DNA of 7,364 nt from an uncultured Clostridia bacterium (GTDB lineage Bacteria > Bacillota > Clostridia > Christensenellales > CAG-314). The translations under genes and the position numbers were made by a program. The stretch is taken from NCBI GenBank assembly GCA_934294965.1, contig CAKRAM010000155.1:1-7364 (forward strand), written 5' to 3'. The notes below the pieces were generated by a model, which saw nothing but the letters and a program-made list of their open reading frames with translations, had not been told where the DNA came from and did no database searches. How positions within the stretch are numbered: position 1 is the stretch's first letter; the number at the start of each line of letters is the position of its first letter. Shown one piece after another: positions 4,907 to 7,364 of this stretch.

Positions 4907-6819
4907 TCGTTGCCTCCTTTTTTGCCGCCGAGGAACAATTCCTTGCCCTTACGCGTGCGAACGGTAACCGCAATCACGTACGCAAGGCACGCCGCGGCAA
5001 ACACGGAAAGCAAAATAACCGCAACCACCGGAGACGAGGCGGAATTCGCAACGTCGCCCATGATCACCCATTTGGAAAGGTGGTCGGTTTCAAACACGAG
5101 GTAGCCGTTTTCCGCTTTGCTGTCAACCTGCACGGCAAAGCCGTCGTCGCCCACGTAGTACAGGCGCAGATTTTTGGCTTTTGCCTGCTCGGCGGAAAGT
5201 TTTATTCTGACGGTAAGCCTGCTGCCCGGTTGTACGTCAACGGTTGCTCCGTCGGTGTGAAGCGTTATGGAGTAAGCCGCAAGCAGTTTGCCGTTTTTAG
5301 AAAGGTTGTCCCGTTCGTCGATGCCGATTTTGTCGGTAATCAATTCCACGGCTAGTTTTGTATCGGCGGAGTAGTCCGCGTCGGACGAAACGCCTATTTC
5401 CACAAGCCCCTGTTCGGTGCGTTCGTTCCAAGCGTTCACCGTGCCGACGGCAAGGGTGCAAGGCACGATATCCAAAGCCGAAAGCCAACGGTTGCCGCGA
5501 TTGTCCGCATAATGCACGTCGGAAGCGGCGTCGAACGTAAACGTGACAGGGTATCCGCCGACGGTTGCCCCGCTTTTGGGCGCGAAATACAAAGTGAGCA
5601 ACTTGCCGTTGTCGGTAACGTTAAAGGAGTTTGTCCAACTGAATTTGAAAGGATTTGCGTTGTAGCCGTCTGGCGTGTTTACGTTGGTGTGTTCAAAAGA
5701 CGCTCCGCCGAACGCATCGCCGCGCTCGAAGCCTACAAAATCAAAGGCGGTGCGGTCGTAGTCCAAGGTGAGAATAAGGTCGCACAATCCGATATTGTCG
5801 GAAATTGTCACGTCCACGCGGTTTTTTCCGCCGACAATGTCTGCCGAAACCAACTTGACTTGCGGCGCCTGACCGCGCACGTTCAACTTAAAGTATCCGA
5901 ACAATTCCAAATCCCGCGCGGGCATTGTGCTTTGATGGAATTTTTGCGTAAAGCCGCTGTCCACAAACCAACCCACAAAGGTGCAATTTTCCTTTGACGG
6001 GGATGGAAACTCTATTTCGCTACCGAAGTCGCAAATGGCGGATTGTTCCGCCAAAAGTTTAAGCTCGGAGTTTTGGCTGTCCGCAACGTAGTAGGAAAGT
6101 TGGTACTGCACGGGCGTAAGCAAAAAGCGCGCCACAAAGATAAGTTCGTCGGGTTTTTGAGCAACGTCGGCAGTCCAGCCGTCCCAAGCGTAAACGTACA
6201 TTTCGTCCGCCGCCCTGGACGGTTTCTTTACGCCGTCAAAGATAGGAACGTCGCCGTCGTTAAATTCCTTTGTTTGCAGCGTTTCGCCGTCCCAATTGCG
6301 AAATACGGCGATATACTGCCCTTTTGTTAGGGTAACCGTACCGCCCGCGACGATCGGTCGGCTTTGTCCTTCGGAATACGTTTTTAGGTCGGTAATAACA
6401 AACTCATAGTTGCCTTCCGAGGCGGAAACGTCGCTATCGAAGGTAAAAGTTACGATTTTGCCGTTGGTGGCGTCCTCCGTTACGGAATCCCACAACACGC
6501 GGAAAGGGAAAACGTCGTAACTTCCGGATTTGGTAAAGTTCATCGAGGCAAGCGCGTCCCCGCGAGTTACGTCCACAAGAGCGAACACGGTTTTATCGTA
6601 GGATAGGGACAAAAATGCCGAGTCTATTCCGCTGTTGTTGCTCACAAAAACGGAAAGCGTGAAGCGTTGTCCGCGGTGAACGGTTTTGCTTTCAACCGAA
6701 AAGGTTATAGGCTCGTCGGCATTGGCAACGACGCCGCCCTGCAAAGCAAAAGCCGCAACCAGCAACACCACCGCCAAACAGGCAATGCAAGCGCATAGGA
6801 AAATTTTTTGTTTTTTCAT
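4903..6819 (-). CDS. Exported, membrane-anchored protein with two cohesin domains and InlB-like repeats
   Basis: A 638-residue exported protein. Signal peptide: KKQK, a hydrophobic core at 6-26, and likely cleavage after VANA (34). Cohesin-like domain 1 is about 37-165 (FSVESKTVHRGQRFTLSVFV, then LSYDKTVFALVDVTRGDAL). Two InlB/Flg_new-like repeats follow: about 169-239 (FRNWDGETLQ...WDGWT) and 240-311 (CTFVGWFVDSGFTQKF...MPARDLELFGYF). Cohesin-like domain 2 is about 319-456 (LTLDYDRTAFDFVGFERGDAF). Residues 460-590 resemble a beta domain common in Bacillota surface proteins that ends in a DHFS-type motif, here FETDHLSKW. A membrane helix (about 597-619) and a basic tail without LPXTG follow, so it is held by the membrane, not by sortase. 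Cohesins bind dockerins in cellulosomes but also occur in non-cellulosomal surface proteins. The ATG has AAGG six bases upstream. Middle gene of the operon, ending inside the ATGA overlap with the next gene. Confidence 0.9.
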   Translation of the reverse strand: MKKQKIFLCACIACLAVVLLVAAFALQGGVVANADEPITFSVESKTVHRGQRFTLSVFVSNNSGIDSAFLSLSYDKTVFALVDVTRGDALASMNFTKSGSYDVFPFRVLWDSVTEDATNGKIVTFTFDSDVSASEGNYEFVITDLKTYSEGQSRPIVAGGTVTLTKGQYIAVFRNWDGETLQTKEFNDGDVPIFDGVKKPSRAADEMYVYAWDGWTADVAQKPDELIFVARFLLTPVQYQLSYYVADSQNSELKLLAEQSAICDFGSEIEFPSPSKENCTFVGWFVDSGFTQKFHQSTMPARDLELFGYFKLNVRGQAPQVKLVSADIVGGKNRVDVTISDNIGLCDLILTLDYDRTAFDFVGFERGDAFGGASFEHTNVNTPDGYNANPFKFSWTNSFNVTDNGKLLTLYFAPKSGATVGGYPVTFTFDAASDVHYADNRGNRWLSALDIVPCTLAVGTVNAWNERTEQGLVEIGVSSDADYSADTKLAVELITDKIGIDERDNLSKNGKLLAAYSITLHTDGATVDVQPGSRLTVRIKLSAEQAKAKNLRLYYVGDDGFAVQVDSKAENGYLVFETDHLSKWVIMGDVANSASSPVVAVILLSVFAAACLAYVIAVTVRTRKGKELFLGGKKGGNE

Positions 6820-6883
6820 TTTTCACCTTGAGTAAATTTTGTAAAGTGCCAACAATATAGGGCGTTGCGCAACAAAAGCCAAG

Positions 6884-6914
6884 TTCCGCCCAAATAGTCG
6901 GAGATAAGGCGGAA
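6884..6914 (-). repeat. Intergenic hairpin between the two cohesin genes
   Basis: TTCCGCC (6884-6890) and GGCGGAA (6908-6914) are perfect complements around 17 bases, just past the stop of the upstream gene. A further perfect palindrome, GTTGCGCAAC, lies at 6864-6873. There is no T-run, so read-through is expected; the hairpins might tune mRNA stability between the two reading frames. Confidence 0.4.
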
Positions 6915-6917
6915 ACC

Positions 6918-7364
6918 CTATCTTTTTTTGCAGAAAATCACCACAAGCAGCAGCACCAGCGAACCGGCAATAACAACCGAAGCCGAAACGATTGCAACGG
7001 TAAGCCAATCCACAGGCTCGTGCTCGGACGGAATAGTCACAACCGAAACGCTTCCGCCGTCGCCGCGCCTTATGCCTGCGCTTTGTACGAGTGGGTTCAC
7101 AAACGTTTGTTTGCCGTTCTTCAAGGCAATAACGTCGGCGTTCTTTTTGTAAGACAGCGTAACGCGACAATCGCCGTCGCCGATAACGGAAAAGGTCAAA
7201 ACCAGCATCGTGCCGTTGGATTTGTCGCACACGCCGTCGGCGGAGTCGTACAAGAACCTAAATTCCGATGTCTCAACTTCCTTGCCGGTTGTGGTGAGAG
7301 TAAGTCCCGTCAGCGCACTTCCCTGCTCGTAGCGTTCAAATTTCAGCACCGAGCGGTCGTAGTC
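6918..7364 (-). CDS. C-terminal part of a membrane-anchored cohesin-domain protein
   Basis: The frame is open to the window edge, so the start is missing; 148 residues are visible. It begins inside a cohesin-like domain: DYDRSVLKFERYEQGSALTG matches the same element in both domains of the neighbouring protein (LDYDRTAFDFVGFERGDAF). The domain runs to about residue 100 and includes GTMLVLTFSVIGDG and CRVTLSYKKNADVIALKNG. A short linker (GDGGSVSVVTIPSEHEPVD) leads into a membrane helix at about 120-144 and a tiny basic tail, CKKR. There is no LPXTG motif and no dockerin. A GTG at 7349 lies inside the domain and should not be taken as the start. It precedes the 638-residue gene by about 98 bases with no terminator, so both probably share a transcript. 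Confidence 0.85.
   Translation of the reverse strand, partial: DYDRSVLKFERYEQGSALTGLTLTTTGKEVETSEFRFLYDSADGVCDKSNGTMLVLTFSVIGDGDCRVTLSYKKNADVIALKNGKQTFVNPLVQSAGIRRGDGGSVSVVTIPSEHEPVDWLTVAIVSASVVIAGSLVLLLVVIFCKKR

Noticed and set aside
4219..5104. Long overlapping frames on both strands within the membrane protein and cohesin genes (such as 4219-4737 minus, 4258-4785 plus, 4700-5104 plus)
   Set aside because: They are shadows of the real genes: basic, low-complexity translations, no ribosome sites and no recognisable domains.
4885..6330. Plus-strand frames of 95-161 codons opposite the 638-residue gene
   Set aside because: They arise from codon bias of the sense gene; the sense frame has a signal peptide, domains and a membrane anchor.

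Overview
The window reads as a bacterial chromosome segment of roughly even base composition. It most likely comes from an anaerobic member of Clostridia (Bacillota), possibly a gut or rumen lineage. Reasons: strong GGAGG-type ribosome sites, sigma-A-like promoters, hairpin-plus-T-run terminators, a C-terminal fragment resembling an anaerobic ribonucleotide reductase activase, a Clostridia-type HAD phosphatase, and surface proteins built from cohesin and InlB-type modules. This placement is inferred from protein style only; no marker gene is present.

Layout. (a) 1-144: 3' end of a plus-strand gene (probable NrdG-like radical-SAM activase), with a clear terminator at 342-389. (b) 390-833: non-coding and unusually rich in inverted repeats; it may hold a structured RNA or a dispersed repeat. 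(c) 834-2263, minus strand: an ArsR/SmtB-family repressor gene (1934-2263), a doubtful 64-residue ORF, and a HAD-IA hydrolase gene (834-1559) with its own extended -10 promoter. (d) 2264-2675: a 412-base spacer with inverted repeats and a 10-base palindrome, separating the repressor from a divergent 66-residue membrane protein gene (2676-2876) that ends at a bidirectional terminator. (e) 2877-3312: a convergent non-coding stretch with a 16-base palindrome and overlapping hairpins. (f) 3313-3945, minus strand: a HAD-IB phosphatase whose promoter lies so close to the ATG that the mRNA is predicted to be leaderless. (g) 4223-7364, minus strand: a three-gene surface-protein operon ending at a perfect intrinsic terminator (3982-4011).

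The operon is the most interesting part. It encodes the C-terminal half of a membrane-anchored cohesin protein (cut by the window edge), then a 638-residue exported protein with two cohesin domains, two InlB-like repeats, a C-terminal beta domain and a membrane anchor, then a three-helix membrane protein with two possible YegP/DUF1508-like repeats predicted on the cytoplasmic side. The last two genes overlap by four bases (ATGA), so they are probably translationally coupled. The sequence suggests a cell-surface cohesin display or adhesion assembly. No dockerin and no glycoside hydrolase is visible here, so a cellulosome role is not shown.
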